A DNA stretch of 64,000 bases from Harmonia axyridis (taxonomy: Eukaryota; Arthropoda; Insecta; Coleoptera; Coccinellidae), in the NCBI RefSeq assembly GCF_914767665.1, contig NC_059504.1, forward strand, positions 1,242,501 to 1,306,500. The letters run 5' to 3'. Both the position numbers and the translations under genes were made by a program. The notes under the pieces are model-generated. The model saw nothing but the letters and a program-made list of their open reading frames with translations, did no database searches and was not told the DNA's origin. Positions 34,743 through 47,327 of the stretch are shown here, in pieces. Every line of letters starts with the position of its first letter. Position 1 is the stretch's first letter.

Positions 34743-35334
34743 CATAGAGTTATAAACAAAGATAGAGGAAGTATACGCAATTTGTACATGTCCCCAACAT
34801 GGTTAGGTTACGTTGTCGGATTGTGGTATATTTTCAAATCCACAATTTTACTATATCTTTATCGAAGTCTATTATATTGAATGAAATATATTTATTTGAC
34901 TGATTCCCGATCAAATATGCAAATTTGAATATTTGGAATCCGATATTTTTCCTAATTGTCGAATTTACAATAAGCAGAATACCTATTTATTACTTTCTGT
35001 ATCTACTTGCTGAAATCCAATGTTCGGCAACTGTTGCTCCCCTAGTGTCATCGGTTGTTTCACGTCGTTCGGCGCGCTTGAAGTTTGTTTTCTGAATTTC
35101 TAATATATTTAGGTATTAATTTCAATATATTTCTAGTAAATATGAAACTTTGATTCACTATGGGAAATAAGAAGTGCGTTCTTTGTGGAGAAACTTGCGA
35201 ATTGAGTGAAATATCGTATCACTGATGTTTTCATTTCCACGCGTTTCATGTCAAATTTGATAGTTCATGTTGGGGACAAAATTTGCTTACTGAAAATGAC
35301 ATATGCTCCCTCCATCTATGTTTATTACTCTGAG
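34743..35334 (+). mobile_element. P-superfamily non-autonomous element, copy 3
   Basis: 592 bp. Left end CATAGAGTTATAAACAAAG; right end CTATGTTTATTACTCTGAG. It has the same internal promoter-like region and ATG (35159; MGNKKCVLCGETCELSEIS), followed by an early stop. The outside 8-mers (GGGAAAAC, GTAACGCT) do not match, so one flank has been rearranged; see the duplicated flank at 34514 and 35336. Confidence 0.8.
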
Positions 35335-36375
35335 GTAACGCTATAGAAATTTTTTACACATCTATATCACTTCATCATATTTGCCCAGAGGCGGAAGGAC
35401 AGAAATACTGAGCCGTGTTGTCAAAACAACTAAGGGATCAGTAGAAGTTAGGAATATTACAATAGTTCCAACTTTCATCGAAAGTTTATGAGTTTTTTTA
35501 AACATATTCACAAAATTAGAGATTTGCCCCTTCTGTAGAATTTTTTACGATAATATTCATAATACATCATTGCTGAATTATAACGCGAAAGACTAAAAGT
35601 TACCAAAATTATTATAATTTCATCCGCAAATTAAAAATACTGAAATACTATAATGTAGATTTTTGTTCATAAAAATTATGTAGAAACTCCATTAAAACCG
35701 ATGATTTGCAGGAATATATATTTTTAATTCCGTTTTCAACTGAGCAGTCACGTTGAGATGTTCCCTCTTTAAAAAAAAATAAAAATGGGCAGTAAGTGTC
35801 GAATAATTGTCCCGAAATAATAGCATCAAACCAGCTTATCGCTATCCGATGATAGGATAGTAAATCCGTGGACATCAAAATGAAGGAACATCAGCACAAA
35901 TCATCCTTGAAGTCCGTAGACCTAGTTTACGAGCTGAGCCCGGTAGGGGGCACTACGGAGGAGCCAAAGACGTAGCAAACCGATGTATTTAATACTGTAA
36001 ATAAATCGAAACGTTTGTTCCGAGAAATATTACCCCCTCGATGAGGAATATGGTAATAAGTGGCCACAACCAGGAGTAATGTGCAAAGGAGAAGTAATGG
36101 CTGGATGAGATATTATTGGTCCGAAATGGTTTATGCTATTGGGAATGCTCGAACCGGGCTGGCATAGTCCTATTTGTATTTTATCATTGTTTACGATTAG
36201 GTCGTGTTAGTAAGCTCGGTTTCCTGTACCTCCAACAAGGAAATTGAGGAAACATTACTCATAATACCACAAATAACATCGCCTGTTTAGGGTTCAAAAA
36301 TTGTGGATTCTTGTAACGTTCGAAGATACAAAACAGTGACAACAGATCCGATCAAGTTGAAATGTTGTGTGTATA
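35335..36375. other. Intergenic, no gene seen
   Basis: No supported exon or repeat boundary apart from the duplicated flank at 35336. Confidence 0.35.
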
Positions 36376-37316
36376 AAGGGTGTTTTTTTTAGAGCTATAG
36401 AACTTTAAATTGCATTGAAACAACGATGGATTATTCTATTGACATGAATTTTATTTATCCGCAAGATAATCTTGTGGCATTACATTTTAAATATGATTTC
36501 TGGCATATGACCGCCACGGCTGGCTCGGATGTAGTCCAATCTGGACGTCCAATTTTCGATGACTTTTTCCAACATTTGTGGCCGTATATCGGCAATAACA
36601 CGGCGAATGTTGTCTTCCAAATGGTCAAGGGTTTGTGGCTTATCCGCATAGATCAATGACTTCACATAGCCCCACAGAAAGTAGTCTAGCGATGTTAAAT
36701 CACAAGATCTTAGAGGCCAATTCACAGGTCCAAAATGTGAAATTAGGCGGTCACCAAACGTGTCTTTCAATAAATCGATTGTGGGACAAGCTGTGTGACA
36801 TGTTGCACCGTCTTGTTGGAACCACAGCTCCTGGACATCATGGTTGTTCAATTCAGGAATGAAAAAGTTAGTAATCATGGCTCTATACCGATCACCATTG
36901 ACTGTACCGTTCTGGCCATTATCGTTTTTGAAGAAGTACGGACCAATGATTCCACCAGCCCATAAAGCGTACCAAACAGTCAGTTTTTCTGGATGTAACG
37001 GTGTTTCGACATACACTTGAGGATTAGCTTCACTCCAAATGCGGCAGTTTTGTTTGTTGACGTAGCCATTCAACCAGAAATGCGCTTCATCGTTAAACAA
37101 AATGAAATGGACGTAGTGCGCGATACGTATTCCGCACAGAACCATTATTTTCGAAATAAAATTGCACTATTTGCAAGCGTTGTTCAGGCGTGAGTCTATT
37201 CATGATGAATTGCCAAACCAAACTGAGAATAAATCACTTGACAGCTGTTAAATCGGTCGCCATCTTGAACAGTAATGCCAACTTAAGGTTATATACCTAG
37301 AAAAAAAAAACACTCG
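36376..37316 (-). mobile_element. Tc1/mariner-IS630 (DUF4817-type) element, copy 6, longest open catalytic half
   Basis: TA on both sides; ends AAGGGTGTTTTTTTTAGAGC and ACACTCG. The catalytic half is open without interruption for 221 codons (37145-36480): FNDEAHFW, WFQQDGATCHTA and CDLTSLDYFLWG, through to the C-terminus PEIIFKM. The second and third catalytic Asp are separated by 36 residues by my count. The HTH half is out of frame with it because of the shared internal deletion. Confidence 0.92.
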
Positions 37317-38218
37317 TAATAACCAGAATCATAAAAAGTTTAAGAAGATTAGGGAAAATGAGATATACATAGCTAATTTCAATTAGTTCCCCCACTGACA
37401 TCAGAAGTACCAAGCTAGAAACTATTGGGTAAAAATCGACTTTTCAAGGCGAAAATCATTATCAAGTCGTCCTAATTTTTTTCCTGTCACATTTTCTCCT
37501 TTCACCTTCGACTATCAATCACTTCAACTTTATAATGCAATATTTCAAAACGCCCATAAACCAACAAAGATCTGGAGTTGTAAAAAATTCAGCTTAATAG
37601 ATTTGTTAGGCGTTGTAAATCTCAATACCATGACCACCCGTGAAATCGTTTAGAATTAGTGGTGTAAACAATCCTTGTTAGAAAACTGCACCCCCGGACA
37701 AAGCAGCTGAGCATTTGGGCAAGAGATCCATTGTTGAAAGTTGACTTTAAAATGAGATTTCTCCCTGTGACAGTGGTATACTCTGGTTTATTGCCAGTTC
37801 TTAGAATGTCATTGTTGGTGTTTGTTTGGCATTACGAAAAATGGGGATGCCAGGACATATTGGCAGCCAGGTCATTAGGATTCTAGATTGAAATTTAGGA
37901 GAGTACCTATTTGTCCGTTTCAAAAAACTTTTATAGCGGTTTTTGTGAAATTCTAATCATTGACATATTATTCTGATATTTGATATGTCAGTTCATTTTT
38001 GATCTACACTGTGTCCGTAAAGTATGGAACGAATTCATTTTTAGCTAAACAGACCATTTTAAGAAATAATCCTGAAACACGTCGATTTTTTATTTTAATT
38101 CATTTATTTTAAAATAATAATCTAATATACAGGGTGAATTACTTTCGAGTAATGACGTCACCGTCATTTTTTTTAATGGAACACCCCCATTTTGTCTCAA
38201 TTTTCCGATTACTCTAGC
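37317..38218. other. Intergenic with a short MITE end
   Basis: 38125-38215 carries ATACAGGGTGAATTACTTTC and GGAACACCCCCATTTTG, a piece of an unnamed dispersed repeat cut off where mariner copy 7 begins. No gene was seen. Confidence 0.4.
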
Positions 38219-38475
38219 TGACCCTTGACCATTTGGAAAACAACATTCGCCGTGTTATTGTCGATATACGGCCACAAATGTTGGAAAAAGTAATCGAAAA
38301 TTGGACGTCCAGATTGGACTACATCCGAGCCAGCCGTGGCGGTCATATGCCAGAAATCATATTTAAAAGGTAATGCCACAAGATTATTTTGCGGATAAAT
38401 AAAATTCATGTCAATCGAATAATCCATCGTTGTTTTATTGCAATTTAAAGTTGTATAGCTCTGAAAAACACCCTT
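38219..38475 (+). mobile_element. Tc1/mariner-IS630 (DUF4817-type) element, copy 7, 3' fragment
   Basis: Only the last ~257 bp are present: the C-terminal tail (EKVIENWTSRLDYIRASRGG) and right end AACACCCTT|TA. The 5' part has been lost, with the break inside LDHLEDNI. Confidence 0.88.
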
Positions 38476-39826
38476 TACAGATCGTATACAAATCGATATG
38501 TTGTACCTATCGGTGTGCGTCCACAAGAATTATCGAGTTAAGTTATTCTATATTATATTGACAGATCTCGTAAATTTGAAGGTAAAAAATACATGATATA
38601 ACCATAGATTTAGCATAGATAGCCCGAATAATCTTGTCTGCTTATTTTATTAACTACCCTAATATCCCCAAAGTAGAATATACCTCTTTCCGCATATCTA
38701 TTCGGATCATAGATAACCCACAAAGCTGGCAAAACATCAATTTCCAGCTGCATGGCTTGTCCATCAGATAAAAAAAACAATAGGGAGTCCGATATCACTT
38801 TTGCCGTGCCCGCAGCCGAGTGTTCAAAATCATTTGTTTCAAGCGGCCGTCAGTGCGGTACCCTTTCGACCACAGAATCGTCATGTATCAAATGTTCTGT
38901 GTCCCCTTTTCGGTCCGACCCGGACCAACAAGGTAGAGATGTCACTTTAAATAGGTTTTTTCCTGAATTTATGGTCTTCTATACGGAATTGTCCCATCAT
39001 TTAGGTCAGACATCTTTGGAACATCCATATTGTGCCGTTGGTCGGACCGATCTTGCTGATAAGATCTCCTGATTTGGGGGTCGGGAATCTGTAAATATGG
39101 GACTGTCGGTCTACGTTTATGGATTTTTCAAAATTTTATTACGTCCAGGTGATTAGGAGGTAGAAGTTGATGAGAATCTTATTGTTGCGGTTAAAAAGTC
39201 AAAAACGGTTTGGCTGTGCCGAGTATTGACACTTTAGGCTTGTTTTAATTGCAGTAGGTTAAGATGCATCTTACAGTAAGTGCAAAATTTATGACAGATT
39301 TAATGGAAATTAGCATCAATGTCAAATATAAAAGGGGTTGTTTACAAAACGGAGCTTACAATGTTATGCGAGAGCTTTTGGAGAAGCTTTCGTAAAGTAT
39401 CAGATTACAAAGGTACAAGTTTAAGTTACTGAAAGAATATTTGAAGTTACTCGAGGTACTTGAGGTCTTTTTTTAGTTCCATGTTGAAACATTACTGATT
39501 TTCAAACAGATATTAGAAAATATATGAAGCAATATTTCATTTATAGAAATAGATTGAAGTCTATTCTACCAAAAAAGGACAAATACCTGTCAGAAAAATG
39601 ATTGATGAACTGATAAAACTGATCAAAGATGATGTCTAGGAATTGCAATCAACTATTATAGTATCAGTATGTATATAATATCCCCTAACCTCTACGTCAA
39701 TGGAAATAGGAGCTATTTAGAGCCATTTACTGAATTATAGAGAAATATGACTTCAATGTTTGGCTCACATTGATCAACACTTTTTATTCGATCCCTTTTT
39801 TGCAACATGATATGTTTCCTTTGAAT
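38476..39826. other. Intergenic, unassigned frames
   Basis: Frames at 38752-39072 (+) and 38798-38610 (-) overlap in a GC-richer patch but match no family and have no convincing start or splice context. Confidence 0.3.
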
Positions 39827-40420
39827 CTCAGAGTGATAATCATAGATAGAGGGAGTATATATATGTTATTTTCAGTAAGCAAATTTTGTCCCCAACATGA
39901 ACTATCAAATTTGACATGAAGCGCGCGGAAATGAAAACATATCAGTGATACGATATTTCACTCAATTCGCGAGTTTCTCCACAAAGAACGCACTTCTTAT
40001 GTCCCATAGCGAGTCAACGTTTCATATTAACTCAATATATATTGAAATAAATACCTAAATATGTCAGAAATTCAGAAAACAAATTTCAAGCGCGCCAAAC
40101 GACGTGAAACAACCGATGACACTAGGAGAGCAAAAATTGCCAAACCTTGGATTTCAGCAGGTAGATACAGAAAATAATAAATATTCTGCTTATTATAAAT
40201 TCGACAATTAGGAAAAATATCGGATTCCAGATATTCAAATTTGCATATTTAATCGGGAATCACTCAAATAAATATATTTCATTCAATATAATATACATTC
40301 ATAACTATATAGTAAAATTGTGGAACTGAGAATATTTCACAATCCGACAACGTAACCTAACCATCTTGGGGACATGTAAAAATTGCATATACTCCCTATA
40401 TCTATGTTTATTACTTTATG
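39827..40420 (-). mobile_element. P-superfamily non-autonomous element, copy 4, inverted
   Basis: 594 bp in opposite orientation. Flanks CTTTGAAT (39819-39826) and CTTTGGAT (40421-40428) are an 8-bp target duplication with one change. The plus-strand left end begins CTCAGAGTGATAATCATAG and the right end finishes ATGTTTATTACTTTATG. On the minus strand the internal region and coding start match the other copies (GGGACATAAGAAGTGCG); the initiator is read next to CGCTATGGG. Confidence 0.82.
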
Positions 40421-40428
40421 CTTTGGAT

Positions 40429-41743
40429 CTACTAGCATCTTGATAAGAAGGGTACTTTTTTTGTGAAGAAAAGTCGGAAAATCCAGAAAATTGCTCTGAA
40501 TAGCCCCTATTCTCATTGGCGTAGAGGTTAGGGGCGAAGGAAGACACGATAACCTCGAAAACTATGCCACAGAGACATTGTAGGAACTTGAGAAAAACAT
40601 GAAAATATTGGAAAACCTCTGAGTACCATATCTTCCAAAATTCAATCGCTTATTATATAATACTAACCCATTCAGAATTCATAAGGCTAAATGAAAAAAT
40701 AAATTTCTACAGCTTTATCTTCGAATGGATTTGGGATAGAAGAAAAATTCACTCAAAAACTTCTTATTTTAACTAGAACTATCACTTCTTAAGATCTTTT
40801 GAATTACCCTGCATATAGGCCGTACAAAAAATCTGTGCAAATAATTGTCAGACTGCCTTTCATCCCGAATCCCAATTAAATCGAAAATTCTCGTTAAAAG
40901 TCCGTTGAAAATCGTTGACAGCATCGAAACATTTCACCCTTCGCAAAAGACCATTCCGATCTGGTTCGATTCAAGAGACCAAATACAATTGAACATCACC
41001 TTTCATCAAGCGCATAATTATTTTGAAAATACCTCACACTGGGCCAAAGAAATCAGCCAAGATCCATTGTGATGCAGAAGAAATTACAATACAGTGTTCT
41101 ACACATTCAGCTCTCTAGAGTCACCCCTCCTGACTTTTCAGCTCATGTCATAATTACGAGGAAGTCGAACAATTGAAATCTGCAGCGAACAAATGCACGT
41201 GCTACTTCCGGCGAGGAGCGTTTAAGGGTGCGTAATTACTCCCTTGGATATCTTAGATTCGTGAGAAATCGGGACGTTTAAGACTATTTTCGGTTACTTC
41301 GAGTGTTTGACTCTTTGATGGTGCTTGTACGTTTGGGGGAATTTGTTTTGTTAGGTTTGGAGTATTGTCTGTAGGCGAACGCGTTTCAACGGTCCTTAAC
41401 AGAGTCGAGGAGCGCAATTCAGTTTTTTTGCAATGTAGGATTACAGTTTCTAGGGTAGCCACTTCTGCGATTTTTAGACGAAGATCTTTTTTTTTGCAAT
41501 ATATTTGAAGAGTGCTCAGATATAATTCGAATTTTTGTAAAGGGGCAATAATTTGCTATTTAAGCTTATTATTTCAGCCATCGAAATGGAATGAACGAGT
41601 TTTGGAAAACGTGGTTTATTCGTAATTTTTCCCTTTTTCTTCTTCTTCTTCAAATTCCTATATTCCTTCTGGATGTTGGCTATCATATATGTTAGGTTGA
41701 CTTTGTTGGCTGCTGTTAGGAATAGCTCAGTAGTGTTCACATC
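40429..41743. other. Intergenic, no gene seen
   Basis: 40740-40815 resembles the arm of the fold-back MITE at 12112. A 75-codon frame at 40845-41072 is unassigned. Confidence 0.35.
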
Positions 41744-42603
41744 TAGGGATTCACGGCTTGGCTTGACTTTCAAGCCTCTTGGCTTAGGCTTGCCTTGATT
41801 TCAAGTCAAGTAGTAGTTTTTCAATCAAGTCAAGTTAAAGATTTATTTAGCAAATACTTGAATCATATAAAGCTACTTGATTTCAGCAGTTTTATATTGT
41901 AGTGTCACATCAATAAAAATATTGATGAAATGAGAAGAAACCTGCCAAAAACACTTCTATTTATTAAACTTATTGTATAAAAGAACCGAAAATATCACCT
42001 TTTTTGAAATGGAAGCATAAATTAAATCACTATAAATCATAACAAAATAAATGAAAAAATAAAGTTTCTCAATATTGAGAAACCTCCAGACTTTGTTTGA
42101 TTTCATAATTTTCCATCCAGGATCTAAGGCACATGAGATATTTTATAGATTTGTCACCTAACCTTTAGCGGGTTTTTGTAACTGTATGAGAGCAGCTCTG
42201 AAAAATTGTCTTTAAACAGGAGCTGAAGATGCTGGCGTTCATCAAAATCCTTGGCCATTTTGACCAAGTTTGGAGAGATATTTCTGAAACTACCAATATC
42301 TACCAATAGATTTCATACAGATGTGAGAAAACTACTAATAAAGTCACACTGACGAATGCTTCAGTCTCTCGCCGCTCGAGGAATCCCCTTATTTAGTCTA
42401 AGCGAGCACGAGATTTCAGAAATATATGCCGTGCGACGCGTGCATATCAAGCTCAAATAATACCAAGTAGCTTGATATCAAGTCAAGCAATAAATACCTA
42501 AAATCAAGTTAAGTCAAGCTCAAGTATGTAATTTCTCATAAGCTTGATTTTCAAGTCAATTTGTTGGTTAACATTTCAAGCTACTTGGCTTGATGAATCC
42601 CTA
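41744..42603 (-). mobile_element. hAT-family element, copy C, both ends present
   Basis: 860 bp; ends TAGGGATTCACGGCTTGGCT and GCTTGATGAATCCCTA. It has the same subterminal CAAGTAGCTTG repeats and the internal conserved block with CTCGAGGAATCCCCTTATTT. On the minus strand it carries a decayed version of the hAT dimerisation domain seen at 26282. Confidence 0.85.
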
Positions 42604-43575
42604 ATCAGAGAGCCTGGTCTGCTCTGACCAATTACATACCATCAGCGAATCTTCCAAGTGACGAAATGATAAAAAAAATTGCATCGAGAAAACCTTCTCT
42701 ATGATACTAAGTGTTACTATGATAGAAGATTGGGAAAGGCGGTCCACAATACCAGTTCTCAAACAGATGGTTCTAAAACCGCGACTGGAAATGAGATTGG
42801 AGTATTTGGAACTGGCACCAATTGCTCACTATCGTTAGACTTCTGTCCAAGTATCTTTCAGGCAGATATACTTGGAATAGAAAGGTATGTGAAATTAACC
42901 AACTGAGAAACTATCAGAAATGTGATATAGCGATATATTCTGACAGTAAGGCTATAGTCAAATCATTGAACTCAACATATCATCAATTCTCAGATGGTAT
43001 TGGAGTTCTGGAAAAAACTCCATGAAAGGGCAAGAGTATAACAAGGTCTATTTAGTTTGGGTTCCCAGACAGCTGGGAAATGAAGAGGACAACGCATTTG
43101 TCAGAAGAGGAACACAAACTCTTTTCATTGGCCCAAAATCTTTTTGTGGTTTAGGTAAATATATCTACAAGAAAGAGTTTCAGGAGAAGGAAAAAACCAA
43201 AGAGAAATACTCTGGCGAAATCTTCCTGATTGGATCATTCCAAAAAGTTTCTTCGACATCTTGATAATGCGAGATCCAAGTATTTGAATCTTAGCAAGAA
43301 TATACTACACCTCCTCATTGGATTCCCTACTGGTCATTGTTGCCTTAAGAAGCACCTCATGGGTCTATCAAAAAATGAGTGCACATTCTGTAGGGAGGAG
43401 GAAGAATCTCCTGATCCTCTAGTGATGGAATGCCTCGCCATCACTAACCCATGCAAAATCTGTTTTAGACAAGAAACTTGTAGAAGTAAGGAAGTAGCCT
43501 CTTTGAAGACATCCCAGATACTGGAGTCCATTAGAACTCTGAAACAGGAAGACGAGCTGTTCATCACTTTATAGC
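42604..43575 (+). mobile_element. LINE relic: RNase H domain and C-terminal Cys motif
   Basis: Pieces in shifting frames read TDGSKTATGNEIGVFGTGTN, then IYSDSKAIVKSLNSTYHQFS (the D-S-K core of RNase H), VWVPRQLGNEEDNAFVRRGT (WVPGHxGxxGNExAD-like, decayed), and finally LTGHC-like FPTGHCCLKKHLMGLSKNEC with TFCREEEESPDPLVMECLAI. This order is that of the 3' end of non-LTR elements that carry RNase H (I/Loa/Outcast-type clades). No reverse transcriptase is left upstream. Dead copy. Confidence 0.78.
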
Positions 43576-44622
43576 GAGAAGAGCTCTGATGAGGAAACAA
43601 TAGACCATTAGGTTGCAGTGTAATAAAATCCCCTTAAATCTAAATCCAATGTTTTCCAGTCTTTTACGTAAGATAACCTCTCATTTGACTGCAAGGGTTG
43701 CTTGCCTTTTATATTTCGGGAATTGGCAACCCTGATGATGACGTTAAAAACGACGTGAAATATAAGATTCTAATTGACATTTTAGATCAGCGAATACGTT
43801 TATTTGACTTTTTGAAGGAGAACTGAACTTTTAGAAAATTTATTCTATATGGATGCCTTTTCCTTTATGTTAGTATGAAATTTCATCAACTATTTCAGAG
43901 ATATTTCTTTTCAAGCATATCAGCAACTCTGTCTAATTTTCCCGAAAATGCTCTATCGTTTGTGGCTTCATCGAAATTGTCAAGCGCAAAAACATCTATA
44001 GATTCTATCCACTCCGCCAACTCTCTGTGTCTCGAAAAAATCTAAAAGAACCACAGATTGCATTTCCCATCTCCGATTCGAAAAAAAAATCCAGATTACT
44101 TTCTGCCGATGTTGTAGGTATTCAGATTGTATCGATCAACAAGAAGTCAAAGGAGCCGCCCTGTATATCGGCACAGAAGATCCATCATGATTACTCACCT
44201 ACTAATGAATGGAAAGGTGTTCCATTGGATTTAATAATGGAATTTTTATTCCACAATACGAATGGCTTACTCAATTGAAACTGAGACGAATTCGTCTTGA
44301 ACTTCTTCGGTGTTGAATAATTGTATAGTAAAGTGGACCAAATGATTACTTTTAGCAGTGCAAGGAGGAGAGAGTAAAACTTTTTCGAAGATGAATTCAA
44401 CATCCCAAGAAAATTCCATCTTTCTTGTATATTTTTGCATCTTGATATTTTTGTGACCCTCTTTGCAAATGACAAAAAAAAAATGGAAACAGATTAGTCC
44501 GTTCTTGGGAAGATATTCTGTGATTCAGGGGAATATCAGATCAAGAAAACTTGGTTATTCTTTCCACTTCCTACAAATCCAGTTGAATTTTTGAAAAACT
44601 CACTTTATCCATAATCTCAATT
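43576..44622. other. Intergenic, no recognised gene
   Basis: A plus-strand frame at 44027-44278 (LSADVVGIQIVSINKKSKEP) is unassigned. No other support for a gene. Confidence 0.3.
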
Positions 44623-45269
44623 CTCTAAATCAACTTTTGTAATGTCGTATTTTGTTTAGATCTAGATGTGTGCTCACTTTTTAAGTGTTTTCTTCTTTTT
44701 TCTTATACTTTTTTTTTAGACAATTGAAAGGGGAATTTCTTGATGGATAGAAACCTTTAGTTCTATCGTTTGCCTTATATACTATTCTCATCGAGTTTTG
44801 AGTTCTTTTCGTCCATTTTTTCCATACAAGTTCTCCTAAACATTTTGATTTTGAAGTAATTTTTCCAGCAACTCTTTAAGCAGATCAAAATGAAGTTGGT
44901 ATACTTTTTGGTGTGAAAATTTTCCACTCATTTACTCTCAACGTTTTATATATGTATATAACCTTCATTTTGATCCCCGTAAGAAGTTGCTAGAAAAGTA
45001 CTTCCAAATTCAAATGTTTAAGAGGACTTATGTTCCTATTTGGAAAAAATGGATGAAAAGAACTCAAAAACTCGATGAAAATAGTAAATAAAACAAAAGA
45101 TTAAACTAAAGGTTTTTATCCATAAAGAATTTCCCATCTTAAAGCTCTAAAATAACTAAAAAACATAGGTAGAAATATAAATGAAAGAAAAAGTATAAAA
45201 TACCTAGAGAGTAGGCACCCAAACATCTAGATCTAAACAAAAAACTACATTTCAAAATCTGATTTAGAG
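44623..45269. repeat. Long fold-back element
   Basis: About 647 bp with arms of roughly 250-270 bases that are diverged reverse complements. Examples: TTTTGTTTAGATCTAGATGT (44651 on) against ACATCTAGATCTAAACAAAA (45220 on), and TCATCGAGTTTTGAGTTC against GAACTCAAAAACTCGATGA. Ends CTCTAAATCA and TGATTTAGAG. No ORF. Confidence 0.8.
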
Positions 45270-45589
45270 AGTTCATTCAGAATCGATCATTCTTCAACAC
45301 TCGGTATCATTTACCCGTTTCATCTCAACGAGTTATTCCATTGGACGACTATATAACTGATACAGACGAGATTGCTTTGAAGTTGCCGATCGATCATAGA
45401 GTAGAATAATTAAAGCATTTGGGAGGGCTATTTCTGTTCAACGAAGCAGGTATCTAATGTCATTGTTTGATTTCATCACGTCATTTCACGTTCATCAATC
45501 TTTTGGCCCACTTTGATTCGATGATTTAATAATGGGTTACTACCTCATTTTTCGGGCACTGCGCAGAGTCTCCTTTCTACAGGGTGTCC
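45270..45589. other. Intergenic, no gene seen
   Basis: No supported feature. Confidence 0.3.
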
Positions 45590-46197
45590 CTGAGAAAGAG
45601 TTAAATAACAGTCTTGAAAATATATCCCGGTTTTTTGCGACTGTCTCAGAAAATATGTCTTTGCGCATTGAAAAAAAAAATTAATAGTTGTACATAGTTG
45701 TGAAAAAATACGTTTCAGAAATCTGAGTAGTTCAAAAAGATATTTTAGTGTGCAAATATGTCAAATCCGTGCGAAAAGTTCTTTGCATACATCGTGTACA
45801 AAGTACCGTTTTTAAATGAGTATTCCGTGCGCAAAATAACAATTTTTGAGACAGTCATGGAAACATATCACTGTCCTAAAAAATATGGTTCTGCTCACGG
45901 AAAATTTCTGAAGCAAATGTAAAAAAAAAGTTTCAGAATTCTGACGTAGTTTTAGAAAGATATTGCAGTGTACAATTCATGTGCAAATACGTCCAATACC
46001 TGCGGAAAATGCTTTGTACATGGCGTGTGCAAGGCACCGCTTTCAGATAAGTTTTGTATGTACAAAATCAAATTTTTGGTTTTAAAAATATAATAGGGTT
46101 TTTTTGCGACACTCTCAGAAAAGATGGCTTTGAGCACGGAAGTAAGATATAATCTTCGAAAGCATTTAAAAAAACGTTTTAGAAGTCTGACGTAGTT
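45590..46197. repeat. Diverged ~220-250-base tandem repeat
   Basis: Two full units and part of a third. The TCAGAA-TCTGA-GTAGTT box recurs at about 45716, 45934 and 46181, each followed in the first two by GATATT..AGTGT and a GCAAATA-GTCAA block. The region opens with ACAGGGTGTCCCTGAG. A hAT copy begins exactly inside the third unit at 46198. Confidence 0.65.
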
Positions 46198-46681
46198 AGG
46201 AATTCATCAAGCCAAGTAGCTTGACATTTTAACCAACTACTTGACTTGAAAATCAATTTCGTGAAAAATTACATACTTGAGCTTGACTTGACTTGATTTT
46301 AGATATTTATTGCTTAACTTGATATCAAGCTACTTGATATTACTAGAGCTAGATATACACGCGTCGCACTCATATATTTCTGCAATCTCGTACGCGCTTA
46401 GACTAAATTAGGGGATTCCTCGAGCGCCGAGAGACTGAAGCATACGCCAGAGTGACTTTATTAGTAGTTTTCTCACATTTCTATGAAATCTATTGGTAGA
46501 TATTGGTAGTTTCAGAAATATCTTTCCAAACTTGGCCAAAATGGTCAAGGATTTTCATCAACGCCAGCATATTCAGCTCCTGTTTAAAGACAATTTTCCA
46601 GAGCTGCTCTTACAGTTACAAAAACTCGCAATAGGTTAGGCGGCAAATCTATATGATGCCTCAGTTGTCTTAGATCCTGGA
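46198..46681 (+). mobile_element. hAT-family element, copy D, 3'-truncated
   Basis: Left end TAGGAATTCATCAAGCC with subterminal CAAGTAGCTTG repeats, then the conserved block and a decayed dimerisation domain, ending abruptly at TAGATCCTGGA. The element's right ~190 bp are missing. Confidence 0.82.
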
Positions 46682-47141
46682 CTGCCTTAGAAAAAAGCAC
46701 CGACATTATTAAAACTTGAAGATTTTTTTTCCATTCGCATCTAATCGTCAGTATACGATCTAATTTATCAAACAAACCTCATCTAATTCTTTGCGGGAGC
46801 GTATTAACGAAGTACATTTGTTGGAATAATGATTCCATCTCCTTGTGTATTGTCACCAATTAGGGGATGAGGCTCTCTAATTGGACATTCAATCACCTCG
46901 TGGTAGATTCGCACAGATCAGTGGGGGTTGAAGTGCTCTCCTTCTAACCTAACTTAATCGCATAATCTCATTTAATTCTGCTTGTTTTCCTTGCATTTCG
47001 CCTCAACAATGCCATTATTCAGTTTTGATCCGATTGCTATCGAATTAGTATATGGGATGTTAGAAAATAAGTACGCCAAGTGTTGAAATTTCTCTAGAAA
47101 TATAACTATTTATTCAGTGCTCTCAATTTGAAAAAAAAATT
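46682..47141. other. Intergenic, no gene seen
   Basis: No supported feature. Confidence 0.3.
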
Positions 47142-47300
47142 GTACGCCACTGAGATATTCTGAACTAAAAATCAATTCAAATTGATTTGAAAAAATGGTA
47201 CGCCACTGAGATATGCTAAACTAAAAATCAATTCAAATTGATTTGAAAAAATGGTACGCCACTGAGATATACCAAACTAAAAATTGATTTAAATTGCTTG
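47142..47300. repeat. Tandem repeat, 56-bp unit, ~2.8 copies
   Basis: The unit starts GTACGCCACTGAGATAT and includes CTAAAAATCAATTCAAATTG. Starts at 47142, 47198 and 47254, so the period is exactly 56. Each unit contains the palindrome CAATTCAAATTG. The last unit has drifted. Confidence 0.85.
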
Positions 47301-47327
47301 TTAAATTTGTGACCCAAAATCTCCTCT

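Noticed and set aside
38752..39072. 106-codon plus-strand frame
   Set aside because: No family resemblance, no splice or promoter context, overlapped by another frame on the minus strand.
41253..41462. Short minus-strand frame beginning MATLETVILHCKKTELRSS
   Set aside because: Low complexity of support: no domain, no splice partners, no promoter.
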